DNA of 64,000 nt. It comes from Deltaproteobacteria bacterium (GTDB taxonomy: Bacteria > Myxococcota_A > UBA9042 > PHBI01 > JACKFB01). Made by a program: the position numbers and the translations under genes. Within the stretch, counting starts at the first letter, position 1, and the number at the start of each line of letters is the position of its first letter. The stretch lies in assembly GCA_020632695.1 (NCBI GenBank), contig JACKFB010000009.1, positions 178,164 to 242,163 on the forward strand, written 5' to 3'. Positions 26,446 to 34,477 of this stretch are shown here, piece by piece. The notes beneath the pieces were generated by a model. That model worked only from the letters and a program-made list of their open reading frames with translations. It did not search any database and was not told the DNA's origin.

Positions 26446-27493
26446 ACGCTTCGAGCGCGAGCGGGATGCCGCGTCCGCGAACGACCTCGCCGCCCTGCAC
26501 GCACACGCCGACGCCTGCGCCGACTGTGACGCGGCGCGCCGCCGTCGGGTGGCCTACGATGAGGTGGTCGGGCGCGCTGTGGCCGCACTGGACGCCGAGG
26601 GTGAGCTGAGCGCTGCGGCCTGGGTGCGCGTGCGCGACGGCGTCGAGGCTGCCGCGGCGCCGCGCCGGGCCTGGGGCTGGGCGTGGCCGGTGGGCATCGC
26701 GGCCGCGGCCGCGCTGGCGTTCGTGCTGGTCGGCCGCGCGCAGGTCGAGGCGCCTCGGGTGGCGCTGAGCCCGTCTGCGCCGCTGGCTTCCACCTCCGCT
26801 TCGCCCGAGGGCGTGGCGCAGGCCGCCCCGACGCTCGCCGCCGTCGATGGCCCGGACCACGGCGACCCCCAGGCGCGGCCGGGTGAGCACCTGCGCACCG
26901 GAGCCGAGGCCCGCACCGTGGTCGCCTTCGGCCGCCACGTGCTGACGCTGGCGCCCGAGACCGACGTCGAGGTGGTGGACTGGTCGCCCCGCGCGATGGT
27001 CCTGCGCCTGCGCCGTGGTGCCCTGGACTGCGACGTGGCGCGCGCGTCGGCCGACGAGCGCTTCGAGGTGCGCAGCGAGGGCGTGCGCGTGCGCGTCCTG
27101 GGGACCCGCTTCACCGTGGCCGTGGAGGGCGACGGCGCCACCGGCGTGAGCGTGGAGCACGGGCTGGTCGAGGTCGCCGACGCCGGCGGCAGCACGCGGC
27201 TGGCAGCGGGGCAGTGGGACCGCTTCGGCGGCGCGCTCTCGCGGGTGGCCCCGTCGGGCGCGCCGGAGGTGGACTCCCTGGTGCCCGGCCGCGCCGAGGC
27301 GCCCGCGCCGGCCAGCGCAGGCAGCTCCCGCGAGCCGCGTGGCCGCCGCGCGCCCGCGGTCGAGCTCATCGACATCGAGGTGCCCGACCAGCGCATGGAG
27401 CGCCCGGCGCCGGAGCCGCCCGCCGCCACGCCGCCTGCGCCCGGGGGCATCCGGCTCATCGAGATCGAGGTGCCGCCGCAGCGCGCTGAGTGA
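26432..27493 (+). CDS. FecR-domain anti-sigma factor with zinc-binding N-terminus
   Basis: 353 residues; the GTG start overlaps the sigma gene. The N-terminus has HAHADACADC, an HxxxCxxC motif like the zinc anti-sigma (ZAS) fold that holds an ECF sigma factor. One membrane helix follows (AWPVGIAAAAALAFVLVG), so residues beyond about 100 are periplasmic. There lies a FecR-type domain (LRTGAEARTVVAFGRHVLTLAPET ... VRVLGTRFTVAVEGD). The tail carries two copies of a short motif, VELIDIEVPDQRMERP and IRLIEIEVPPQRAE, separated by a Pro/Ala linker; the second copy ends the protein. The repeated tail may be a binding handle for an outer-membrane partner. This is inferred. Confidence 0.85.
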   Translation: MSRCERFERERDAASANDLAALHAHADACADCDAARRRRVAYDEVVGRAVAALDAEGELSAAAWVRVRDGVEAAAAPRRAWGWAWPVGIAAAAALAFVLVGRAQVEAPRVALSPSAPLASTSASPEGVAQAAPTLAAVDGPDHGDPQARPGEHLRTGAEARTVVAFGRHVLTLAPETDVEVVDWSPRAMVLRLRRGALDCDVARASADERFEVRSEGVRVRVLGTRFTVAVEGDGATGVSVEHGLVEVADAGGSTRLAAGQWDRFGGALSRVAPSGAPEVDSLVPGRAEAPAPASAGSSREPRGRRAPAVELIDIEVPDQRMERPAPEPPAATPPAPGGIRLIEIEVPPQRAE

Positions 27494-27518
27494 GCGGCGC
27501 TGCGCTCTCCGCGCCGCA

Positions 27519-27548
27519 TTGACCTCCGCCGTGGCCGCGCCCGATGAT
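27519..27548 (+). promoter_or_regulatory. Possible promoter giving a leaderless EI24 transcript
   Basis: TTGACC (27519-27524), an 18-base spacer and GATGAT (27543-27548). The expected transcription start, about seven bases on, falls at or next to the ATG at 27555, so the mRNA could lack a leader. No ribosome site precedes that ATG. Confidence 0.4.
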
Positions 27549-27554
27549 GCCGCG

Positions 27555-28364
27555 ATGAACGACCCGCACCAGCTCGGACCGGCGGCCGCCGTGGGGGCGC
27601 TCGTCGAGGGCTTCCGCCTGGCCCTGGGCAGCTCACGCCTGCGCCGCCGCATGCTGGTGAGCTTCGGCGTGAACGCCCTGGGCTTCCTGCTGCTCTGCGC
27701 CCTGCTGCTCTGGGGAGCCTTCGCGCTGGTGGGCTGGCTGGTCACCACCCCGGCCGACGGCGCGGCCGCGGAGCCGGGCTGGCTGCTCTCGAGCTGGCTC
27801 TGGATACGCGGCGCCCTCGGCGTGGCGCTGCGCGTCGCCGCGGTGCTCGGGACGGCCGTCGTCGCGCCGGTCCTCTACAACTTCGTCGGCTCGCTCTTGC
27901 TGCCCATCTTCTCCGGTTCGGTGTTCAACGCCGCGCGCGAGGAGGCCGCCGGTCCCCCCGTGCTCGGGGCGCCGGACGGCTTCGTCGCCACCGCGAAGGT
28001 GATGGCGGTCGAGACCCGTCGCCTGGCGCGCTTCGCAGGCTGGAGCCTGGCGCTGCTGCCCCTGAACCTCTTCCCCGGGCTCGGCAGCGCCGTGTACGTG
28101 TGCGCTCAGTTCCTGCTCAGCGCCCGCGCCCTGGGCTGGGACCTGCTGAGCTACCACTTCGAGCTGCACGGGCTCAGCTTCGACGAGCAGCGCCGTTGGG
28201 TGCGCAGCCGCCCCGGCCTGGTGCTCACCCTGGGCGGCGTGGCGACCCTGCTCTGCCTGGTGCCGCTGGTCCAGCTCCTCTTCGTGACCACCAACGTCGC
28301 CGGCGCCGGCGTGCTCTCCGCCTGGCTCGACGGCGCGCCACGGCGGCGGCCGGGCGCAGGCTGA
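27555..28364 (+). CDS. EI24/CysZ-like integral membrane protein
   Basis: 269 residues with about four to six membrane helices (VNALGFLLLCALLLWGAF, ALRVAAVLGTAVVAPVLYNF, GWSLALLPLNLFPGLGSAVY, GGVATLLCLVPLVQLLF). The pattern GF...ALGSSRLRRRMLVSFGVN, NFVGSLLLPIFSGSVFN and WDLLSYHFELHGLSFDEQRRWVR matches the EI24 domain of sulfate-transporter-like CysZ and related proteins. In bacteria these conduct sulfate or have unknown roles. No cysteine-biosynthesis gene is nearby, so the substrate is not assigned. The start is the first in-frame ATG after the anti-sigma gene. Confidence 0.75.
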   Translation: MNDPHQLGPAAAVGALVEGFRLALGSSRLRRRMLVSFGVNALGFLLLCALLLWGAFALVGWLVTTPADGAAAEPGWLLSSWLWIRGALGVALRVAAVLGTAVVAPVLYNFVGSLLLPIFSGSVFNAAREEAAGPPVLGAPDGFVATAKVMAVETRRLARFAGWSLALLPLNLFPGLGSAVYVCAQFLLSARALGWDLLSYHFELHGLSFDEQRRWVRSRPGLVLTLGGVATLLCLVPLVQLLFVTTNVAGAGVLSAWLDGAPRRRPGAG

Positions 28365-28441
28365 GACCTACGGCGCGGGCCAGCTGCGTGTAGCGGATGA
28401 GGGATCCAGGTGGACCCGAGGTGCCTTCGAGGTGATTCGGC

Positions 28442-28464
28442 GAGGCCTGGCGAAGCGAGGCCTC
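28442..28464. terminator. Hairpin between convergent genes
   Basis: A perfect 7-base-pair stem GAGGCCT (28442-28448) / AGGCCTC (28458-28464) with a nine-base loop. It lies between the EI24 gene and the convergent HEAT-repeat gene. There is no U-tract, so terminator function is only suggested by position. Confidence 0.35.
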
Positions 28465-28568
28465 TTCCAGAACCCGAGGCAAGCCAAGGGGTCTTCCGCA
28501 GCGCTTCTGGGACGCCGAGGCGCCCGAAAGCGCCCGGAGCCGACGAATCATCTGTCCGCTACACGCTC

Positions 28569-29603
28569 CTATGGCGCGCGCTCGGGCGCCGCTCGCGGCG
28601 GCTCGCCAGCGTCCGGAGCGTCGGCCGGCGGCGGCGGAGGCGTCCCGGGCGGCATCCCGGTGCTCAGGTCGCTCCGGCAGCCCCGGGCCTCGCACCACGC
28701 GGTCCACTGGGCAGCGTCGGTGAGGCCCTGGCTGCCGGTGATCTCGCGCAGCGCCGCGACGGCGGCCCGCCGCACGCTGGGCAGGCGGTCGTCGAGCCGG
28801 CCCACCAGAAACGGGATTGCGCCGGTGTCGTGCAGGCTGCCGGCCGCCGCGATGGCGCCGATGCGCACGTAGCGGTCGCGGTGGGTGATCCCCAGGCGCA
28901 CCAGGGGCAGGGCCTCGGGGAGGTCCGCGCGGGCGACGATCTCGGTGAGCACCGCGTAGAAGCCGGGGTTCATCGTCGCCAGCTCCCCGTGGTCGAGCGC
29001 CAGCCGCTCCTGCAGCGCCGCCCGCGCCGGCTGGCCCTGCACGGTCTCGCCGAGCCGGACCAGCGCCAGCATCAGGGCCGCCTCGAAGGCCACATCGCCC
29101 CGCCTGCCGCGGGCGGCGGCGAGGGCCGCCTGGAGCGCCTCCGCGCTGCTCGGGCGGCCGAGCTTCGCCAGCGCCAGCGCCGCCCGGGTCCGCACCTCCC
29201 AGCGTGGGTCGGAGAGCCACCGCTCCAGCAGCGGCAGGGCGCGCTCGTCGTCCGCGGCGCCGAGCAGGTCCAGCAGGGCGAGCATCCAGAAACCGTCGGC
29301 GCCGCGGCCCTGCTCCAGGGTGTCCAGCAGGGCCGGGACCGCGGCGCTGCCCCGGGACGCGACCACCTTTGCGGGCTCGCAGCCCATCAGCCGGTTGCAC
29401 CGGTGCCGATCGCGCATGGCCGTCAGCGCCGCGCCCAGCTCGGCGTCGGGCGCCGCGGCCACCTCTGGAGCGGGCGCAGCGGCGGGCTGGGACGGCTGCG
29501 CGGGCCCGCCCTCTTCACCCCGACAGCCGCCGACGAGGCAGGCGAGGCAGGCGGCCAGCGCCAGGCTGCGCGTCGCGCGGGTCGACAGGGGGGATGGTCG
29601 CAT
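28569..29603 (-). CDS. HEAT-repeat lipoprotein
   Basis: 344 residues from ATG 29603; an earlier ATG at 29663 would put 20 charged residues before the signal peptide. The lipobox is LACLVGGC. After an Ala/Pro linker the body is made of HEAT/Armadillo-like helical pairs: SAAVPALLDTLEQG, ALPLLERWLSDPRWEVRTRAALALAKLG, YVRIGAIAAAGSLHD and PSVRRAAVAALREITG. HEAT solenoids bind other proteins or phycobilin-like ligands. As a lipoprotein this one would work in the envelope as a scaffold. Four cysteines outside the lipobox (CNRLMGC, WCEARGC) could pair. The proline-rich C-terminus is disordered. No operon partner is obvious. Confidence 0.8.
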   Translation of the reverse strand: MRPSPLSTRATRSLALAACLACLVGGCRGEEGGPAQPSQPAAAPAPEVAAAPDAELGAALTAMRDRHRCNRLMGCEPAKVVASRGSAAVPALLDTLEQGRGADGFWMLALLDLLGAADDERALPLLERWLSDPRWEVRTRAALALAKLGRPSSAEALQAALAAARGRRGDVAFEAALMLALVRLGETVQGQPARAALQERLALDHGELATMNPGFYAVLTEIVARADLPEALPLVRLGITHRDRYVRIGAIAAAGSLHDTGAIPFLVGRLDDRLPSVRRAAVAALREITGSQGLTDAAQWTAWCEARGCRSDLSTGMPPGTPPPPPADAPDAGEPPRAAPERAP

Positions 29604-29808
29604 GGGCACCGCTCGGCTCCGCAGGGGACACCGCCGTCTAGCATCGTCGCCCGCTTGCTGCACGCGGCCGGCCCTGCGGCCGAAGCCCGCGCGCCGGACC
29701 GGCGCTCTCCGGTCGAGTCGGTCACCACCGCGGGCCTGCTTGCAGGCCGCCCGCCCCGCGCCGCCCCGGCCGCGCGCCGTGCCTCGGTCAGGCTGGGCTC
29801 AGCCCGAC

Positions 29809-30708
29809 TCAGCCGCGCGCCATCACGATGAGGCTGGCGCCGGAGATCGCGAGGAAGGCGCCGGCCAGCCGCCTGCCCGTCAGCAGCTCGCCCAGGAACA
29901 CGTGGGCCATGAGCAGCGTGAACACCACGGTGAGCTGGTTCAGGATCGAGGCCACCGAGGCGTCGGTGTACTTCATGCCGCCCATCCACAGCAGCATGGC
30001 CACGTAGGCGCCCATGAACGAGGCCGGGAGCAGGGTGCGCCACACCGGCTGGGGCCGCAGGATGCCGAGGATCGCCAGGCGGTCGGGGCGCGGCAGGATC
30101 CAGACGAGCTGGATGGCGACGCCGGCGATGAGGCGCACCAGGGTCGCCTCGATGAGCCCGCTGCGGGCCAGCGCAGGCTTGGCGATGACCACGCCCGTCG
30201 CCATCAGGGTGCCGGCCAGGAGCCCGAGCCCCACCCCCGCCGGCGAGATGCGCGTCAGCGCGCCGCCGGGCTCCCGTCGCTCCGAGCGCCACAGGGCCAG
30301 CGCCACGCCGCCGAGCACCATCGCGCCGCCCAGCGCCATCATCGCGCCGAAGGCCTCGCCCAGGAGCGTCACCGACAGGATGACCACCACCGGCGAGTAG
30401 ATGGTCTCGGACAGCGCCAGCGGCCCCGCGCCGATGCGACGAAGCGCCGCGAAGTAGAGGGTGTCCGCCAGCCCGATGCCGACCGCGCCGCTCACGATGA
30501 GGCGCAGCCAGTCCCCGGGCGGACGCTCGAGGTCGGGACCGCCGCCGCTGAGCGCGAGGGTGGCGGCGAGCAGCGCGATGGCCAGGCAGTTCTTGAAGAG
30601 GTTGAGGGCGTGGGGCGAGAGGTGGCCCTGCACCTCGGCGCGCTTGAAGAGGATGACGCTGGCGGCCCAGGTCAGCGCGCATCCCAGTGCCATGGCTTCG
30701 CCCAACAT
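29809..30708 (-). CDS. EamA/DMT-family transporter
   Basis: 299 residues, about ten membrane helices in two homologous EamA halves (helices start near MALGCALTWAASVILFKRA and GVGLGLLAGTLMATGVVIAKPAL). The typical ends VTLLGEAFGAMMALGGAMVLGGVAL and MAHVFLGELLTGRRLAGAFLAISGASLIV match the drug/metabolite transporter superfamily. ATG 30708 is used; GTG 30717 would add three residues. The substrate cannot be predicted. It is transcribed away from the ZraP-like gene. Its upstream region is the one that holds the dyad sites at 30773-30809, so co-regulation is possible but no sigma54 promoter faces this way. Confidence 0.85.
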   Translation of the reverse strand: MLGEAMALGCALTWAASVILFKRAEVQGHLSPHALNLFKNCLAIALLAATLALSGGGPDLERPPGDWLRLIVSGAVGIGLADTLYFAALRRIGAGPLALSETIYSPVVVILSVTLLGEAFGAMMALGGAMVLGGVALALWRSERREPGGALTRISPAGVGLGLLAGTLMATGVVIAKPALARSGLIEATLVRLIAGVAIQLVWILPRPDRLAILGILRPQPVWRTLLPASFMGAYVAMLLWMGGMKYTDASVASILNQLTVVFTLLMAHVFLGELLTGRRLAGAFLAISGASLIVMARG

Positions 30709-30772
30709 GGCGCGCACGCTACGCGGGCCCGCGGACCGCGCAAGGGGATTCCGTCCCGACCTCGGCCCCGGT

Positions 30773-30809
30773 CTGCGCTTTTCGCAGGTCCCGCCTGCCG
30801 AATCGGCAG
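30773..30809 (+). promoter_or_regulatory. Paired dyad enhancer sites for the NtrC-type regulator (zraP-like side)
   Basis: Two inverted repeats of the form CTGCS-N5-SGCAG: CTGCG-CTTTT-CGCAG at 30773-30787, and CTGCC-GAATC-GGCAG at 30795-30809 (here extended to a 15-base palindrome). Their centres are 22 bp apart, two helical turns. The proximal centre is about 97 bp upstream of the -12 element of the sigma54 promoter, a normal enhancer distance. The same pair, with the same 22 bp step, lies upstream of the second sigma54 promoter at 35060-35075. Confidence 0.8.
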
Positions 30810-30884
30810 TGCCGGCGCCACGCGCGGGATCGCGGATGGCCGCTCGCGTCCGCAGATGCTCGGCCGGCGCGCACCGTGCCGCGC

Positions 30885-30900
30885 TGGCACGGGCCTTGCT
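30885..30900 (+). promoter_or_regulatory. sigma54 promoter of the zraP-like gene
   Basis: TGGCACG (30885-30891), four bases, TTGCT (30896-30900). This is a full match to the sigma54 -24/-12 consensus (GG and GC ten bases apart). Transcription would start near 30911, with AGGAG at 30935-30939 before the ATG at 30947. Confidence 0.9.
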
Positions 30901-30946
30901 CTGACTCTCCGCGGGAACCCACTCCCCCCCTCTTCAGGAGCTGATC

Positions 30947-31456
30947 ATGCGACAGACCTTCCGACTCATCGGCATCACCGCCGTCGTGCTGGCCCTGGCG
31001 GTCCCCGCCGCCCTGGCCGAGCGCGGCGAGCGCGGCGGCGGCCAGGGCGAGCGCGGGCACCGCGGCGGACCCTTCGCCGGGCTGGACCTCAGCGCCGACC
31101 AGCAGACCGCCCTCCGGGAGCTCCACCAGACCATGCGCGCCCAGGCCGAGCCCCTGCGCACCCGCATGAAGACCAACCGCGAGGCGGCCGCGGCCGTCTG
31201 GAAGTCGGGACGCCCCGACGCGGCGCGGCTCAAGGTGCTGGCCAAGGAGCGCGCCGCGCTCCAGGCCGAGCTGGCCGCCCTGCGCATCGACACGCAGGTC
31301 GCCGCCTTCTCCCTGCTGAGCCCCGAGCAGCAGGCGCAGGCCGCCGAGCGCTTCGGGCGCATGGGCAAGGGCCGGCACAAGGGCTTCCACGGCGAGCGCG
31401 GGCGTCGGGGCATGGGCCCGCCGCCCGACGCCCCGGAGGAGGGTGGCGACGAGTAG
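30947..31456 (+). CDS. Spy/CpxP/ZraP-family periplasmic protein
   Basis: 169 residues. The signal peptide is MRQTFRLIGITAVVLALAVPAALA. Two LTxxQ-family motifs (LSADQQTAL near residue 50 and LLSPEQQAQAAERF near 125) flank helical, Arg/Glu-rich text (ELHQTMRAQAEPLRTRMK, LAKERAALQAELAALR). This is the hooked helical hairpin of Spy, CpxP and the zinc-associated ZraP. The N- and C-terminal tails are rich in His, Arg and Gly (RGHRGG; RHKGFHGERGRRG), suited to binding metal or acidic surfaces. The family are periplasmic chaperones and feedback sensors for two-component systems. The sigma54 promoter and the downstream kinase and NtrC regulator support the ZraP assignment over CpxP or Spy. Confidence 0.85.
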   Translation: MRQTFRLIGITAVVLALAVPAALAERGERGGGQGERGHRGGPFAGLDLSADQQTALRELHQTMRAQAEPLRTRMKTNREAAAAVWKSGRPDAARLKVLAKERAALQAELAALRIDTQVAAFSLLSPEQQAQAAERFGRMGKGRHKGFHGERGRRGMGPPPDAPEEGGDE

Positions 31457-31478
31457 CCGAGCTCGCCCCTGAAGGCAG

Positions 31479-31507
31479 GGCGGGGTCTGCGTGACGCGGG
31501 CCCCGCC
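31479..31507 (+). terminator. Terminator-like hairpin after the zraP-like gene
   Basis: A perfect 7-base-pair stem GGCGGGG (31479-31485) / CCCCGCC (31501-31507), with a GCG/CGC pair inside the 15-base loop, followed by TTG. It begins 23 bases after the stop and would limit read-through from the strong sigma54 promoter into the kinase gene, making the effector more abundant than its regulators. Confidence 0.5.
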
Positions 31508-31723
31508 TTGTCGCATGCTCCGCTGGCAGGTTCAGCGGGATCACGGGCCGCGGTGAAGCGGCCGCACCGGCGAGCTGGATCGGTCGCCCGCAACCGGAGG
31601 GATGCCCGTCGGTATCTCGCAGTGGTTGCGGACGGCCGAGGCGGCCGCCGGGGTGGTCGAGGCACCCGGCAGCCGATCTCGCTGAGCCCGCCTGAGAGGC
31701 CACCCGTCCGCCCCGGGGTGCTC

Positions 31724-32995
31724 ATGACCGCCCGCTCGCGCCCACCCGACCGCCGCGCCCACCTCGGGCTGCTGGTCACCACCGTGCTCACCGCGATGGC
31801 GCTGCTGGCCAGCGCGGGGGTCAACCAGCTCTCCGCCGCCGCGACCGCCGACACCGTCACCCGCTCGCGGGCGCTGGACATGGCCCGCGCCGCGCGCGGC
31901 GCGCTGAGGCAGGGGCGCGGCGACCCGGGCGAGGCGCTGCAGACGTTGGTGGACGAGTGGGGCAAGGAGGGGCTGCGCTACGCCGCCGTCTTCGGCCCCG
32001 ACGGCGCCATCCTCTCCGAGGCCGGGACCCCCGCCGAGCCGGTGGAGGCCCTGGCCCGGCGGCTGACCTGGCTGCCGCGCGGTCCGGACGCCGAGCCCGA
32101 GCGCGTCGGCGACATCATCCGGGTCGGCGTGCCCATCCGGCCCGCCGGAGCGCGGGGACGCGCCGCGCGAGGAGCGCGCCCTGCCATCCTGGTCGTGGAG
32201 ATGGAGCCGGTGATGGCCGACGCCATCTTGGGGCGGGCCCGGCTGGGGCTGGTGGTCAGCGGCGCGGCCGCCATGGCGCTGCTGGTGCTGGCCGCGGTGT
32301 TCTGGAGGATGTCCCGGCGGGCTGAGCGCGCCGAGGCCGAGCTGGCGCGGGACCGCCACCTGGCCGCCCTGGGCGAGATGTCGGCGGTGCTGGGGCACGA
32401 GATCCGAAACCCCCTGGCCTCGCTCAAGGGACACGCCCAGCTCCTGGTCGAGAAGCTGGCCGACGCCCCCGCCGCACAGGCCAAGGCCGAGCGCGTGGTG
32501 AACGAGGCGCTGCGGCTCGAGCGGCTCACCACCGAGGTGCTGCAGTTCGCGCGCTCCGGCGAGGTGGAGCGCCAGCCCGCGTCGCCGGCGGCGGTGCTGG
32601 TCCGCGCGGTGGACGTGGCCGGGGAGGGGCGGGTCGACGTGGACGTGGACACAGCGCCCGAGCGCTTCTCCCTGGACGCCGTGCGGCTCGAGCAGGTCCT
32701 GGTGAACCTGGTGCGCAACGCCGTGCAGGCCTCCCCGCCCGGCGCGCGAGTCGAGGCGCGGGCCGCGGCGGCGCCCGGTGGCGGGCTCTTGCTGGAGGTG
32801 CGCGACAAGGGGCCGGGGCTCCCGGACGACGACGTGGAGCGCCTCTTCGAACCCTTCCAGACCGACAAGGTGCGCGGCACGGGCCTCGGGCTGGCGGTGG
32901 CGCGACGCATCGTCGACGCGCACGGCGGCACGATCCGCGCGTCCAACCACCCCGAGGGCGGCGCGGTGCTGACGGTGAGGCTCCCGGCCGCGTAG
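31724..32995 (+). CDS. Membrane sensor histidine kinase (ZraS-like)
   Basis: 423 residues. ATG 31724 is preferred to the open frame from 31508, whose extra 72 residues are Arg-rich and unlike a domain. Two membrane helices (about 14-36 and 170-195) bracket a periplasmic sensing domain of about 130 residues. Next come HisKA (HEIRNPLASLKGHAQLL, phospho-His) and HATPase_c (N box LVNLVRNAVQASPPG, G1 DKGPGLP, G2 GTGLGLAVARRIV). This is the layout of ZraS/NtrB-type kinases. It presumably phosphorylates the NtrC-type regulator 33 bases downstream and may be restrained by the ZraP-like protein in the periplasm. The signal is unknown: zinc or envelope stress by analogy only. Confidence 0.9.
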   Translation: MTARSRPPDRRAHLGLLVTTVLTAMALLASAGVNQLSAAATADTVTRSRALDMARAARGALRQGRGDPGEALQTLVDEWGKEGLRYAAVFGPDGAILSEAGTPAEPVEALARRLTWLPRGPDAEPERVGDIIRVGVPIRPAGARGRAARGARPAILVVEMEPVMADAILGRARLGLVVSGAAAMALLVLAAVFWRMSRRAERAEAELARDRHLAALGEMSAVLGHEIRNPLASLKGHAQLLVEKLADAPAAQAKAERVVNEALRLERLTTEVLQFARSGEVERQPASPAAVLVRAVDVAGEGRVDVDVDTAPERFSLDAVRLEQVLVNLVRNAVQASPPGARVEARAAAAPGGGLLLEVRDKGPGLPDDDVERLFEPFQTDKVRGTGLGLAVARRIVDAHGGTIRASNHPEGGAVLTVRLPAA

Positions 32996-33002
32996 AGTGT
33001 CG

Positions 33003-33017
33003 CTGCGGAACCTGCAG
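33003..33017 (+). promoter_or_regulatory. Weak third copy of the regulator dyad between kinase and regulator genes
   Basis: CTGCG-GAACC-TGCAG, one mismatch from the CTGCG-N5-CGCAG dyad seen at both sigma54 promoters. It sits in the 33-base gap before the regulator GTG and is followed by its GGAGGA ribosome site. It could allow feedback on the regulator gene; it may also be chance. Confidence 0.3.
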
Positions 33018-33028
33018 CGGAGGACCGA

Positions 33029-34366
33029 GTGGCGCGCATCCTGGTGGCCGACGACGAAGAGGGCCTGCGCAGCTTCCTCGCGGAGGTGCTCACCGACGAG
33101 GGCCACGAGGTCACGGTGGCCAGCGACGGCGCGGAGGCGGCGGCGCTGATGGACGCCCGTGACTTCCACCTGCTGCTCACCGACCTGAAGATGCCCGGCC
33201 TCGACGGGATGAGCCTGGTGCGCCGGGCGCGGGCCGAGCAGCCGGAGATGGAGGTGGTCGTGATGACCGCCCACGGCACGGTGGCCGGGGCGGTGGAGGC
33301 GATGAAGCTCGGCGCCTTCGACTACCTGCAGAAGCCGCTGTCGAGCCCGGCGGAGCTGCGCCTGCTGGTGGAGCGCGCGCTGGAGCGGCGGCGGCTGCGC
33401 CAGACGGCGGCGCGGGTCGAGAGCGTGCGCGGTGATGACGACGACCTGAGCTTCGGCGACCCGGCGATGGACTCGGTGGTGGACGCGCTGCGCAAGGTCG
33501 CCCGCACCGACGCGACCGTGCTGCTGGTCGGGGAGAGCGGGGTCGGCAAGGAGGTCGCGGCGCGGGCGCTGCACCGGTGGAGCCGGCGCGCCGAGGGGCC
33601 CTTCGTGGCGGTCAACGCGGCGGCGCTCAGCGACACGCTGCTGGAGAGCGAGCTCTTCGGGCACGAGAAGGGCGCCTTCACCGGGGCCACGGCGCGGCGG
33701 CAGGGGCGGCTCGAGCTGGCGGAGGGCGGCACCTTCTTCCTCGACGAGGTCGGGGAGATGAAGGTGGAGCTGCAGGCGAAGCTGCTGCGGGTCATCCAGG
33801 AGCGGCGCTTCGAGCGCATCGGCGGCAGCCGCACGCTCACCGCCGACGTGCGCTGGGTGGCGGCGACCAACCGGGATCTCCAGGCCGAGATCGCCGCCGG
33901 GCGCTTCCGCGAGGACCTGTACCATCGGCTGGCGGTGTTCCCGGTGCGGATGCCGCCGCTGCGGGAGCGGCCGCGCGACGTGCTGCCGCTGGCCGACCGG
34001 CTGCTGGGCGAGGTGGCCGCGGAGGTCGGCAGGCCGGGGCTGGTGCTGGACCCGGCCGCGCGGGCGGCGCTGGAGCGGCACCGCTGGCCGGGCAACGTGC
34101 GGGAGCTGCGCAACGCGCTGGAGCGGGCCGCGATCCTCGCCGATGGCCTGACGATCTCGGCCGAGCACCTGGTGCTGGGCGGGCCGGTGGGCGGCAGCGC
34201 GGCGGCGAACGGCGCGGGCGCCGTGGTCACGATGGCCGACCACGAGCGGGAGGCGATCCGGCAGGCGCTGGCGGCCTGCGGGGGCAACCGCCGGGCGGCG
34301 GCCGAGCGGCTTCAGATAGGCGAGCGCACGCTCTACGACAAGCTCAAGGGCTACGGGCTGAGCTGA
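33029..34366 (+). CDS. sigma54-dependent NtrC-family response regulator (ZraR-like)
   Basis: 445 residues, GTG start with GGAGGA five bases upstream. Residues 1-120 are a receiver domain with the acidic pair ADDEE, phospho-acceptor Asp52 (LLLTDLKMPG), MTAHGT and the KPL lysine. Residues 140-365 are the sigma54-activating AAA+ domain: Walker A GESGVGKE, the sigma54-contacting loop GAFTGA, Walker B GTFFLDEVGEM and RWPGNVRELRNALERA. The C-terminus is a Fis-type helix-turn-helix (CGGNRRAAAERLQIGERTLYDKLKGYG). All residues for activity are present. The conserved dyads upstream of both local sigma54 promoters are the likely binding sites, so this protein probably switches on the genes at 30947 and 34473. 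Confidence 0.95.
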   Translation: MARILVADDEEGLRSFLAEVLTDEGHEVTVASDGAEAAALMDARDFHLLLTDLKMPGLDGMSLVRRARAEQPEMEVVVMTAHGTVAGAVEAMKLGAFDYLQKPLSSPAELRLLVERALERRRLRQTAARVESVRGDDDDLSFGDPAMDSVVDALRKVARTDATVLLVGESGVGKEVAARALHRWSRRAEGPFVAVNAAALSDTLLESELFGHEKGAFTGATARRQGRLELAEGGTFFLDEVGEMKVELQAKLLRVIQERRFERIGGSRTLTADVRWVAATNRDLQAEIAAGRFREDLYHRLAVFPVRMPPLRERPRDVLPLADRLLGEVAAEVGRPGLVLDPAARAALERHRWPGNVRELRNALERAAILADGLTISAEHLVLGGPVGGSAAANGAGAVVTMADHEREAIRQALAACGGNRRAAAERLQIGERTLYDKLKGYGLS

Positions 34367-34394
34367 ACGGTCGGCGAGGCAGCGGACGAAAGGA

Positions 34395-34439
34395 GGCCCC
34401 GGAGACGCGCGCGGGGAGGGGTGCGCGCGTTCCGGGGCC
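34395..34439. terminator. Very strong hairpin between convergent genes
   Basis: GGCCCCGGA(G)ACGCGCGC pairs with GCGCGCGTTCCGGGGCC: 17 base pairs with one bulged G and a ten-base G-rich loop. It lies just after the regulator stop (34366) and before the convergent gene. A bidirectional terminator is likely although there is no U-tract. Confidence 0.55.
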
Positions 34440-34453
34440 GATGGGCGTCAGCT

Positions 34454-34477
34454 CCTGACCGGGGGGCGGGGGTCAGG
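34454..34477 (-). terminator. Hairpin overlapping the stop of the small secreted-protein gene
   Basis: A perfect 7-base-pair stem CCTGACC (34454-34460) / GGTCAGG (34471-34477) with a G-rich ten-base loop. The right arm includes the minus-strand stop codon (34473-34475), so the structure forms at the very end of that transcript. Confidence 0.4.
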
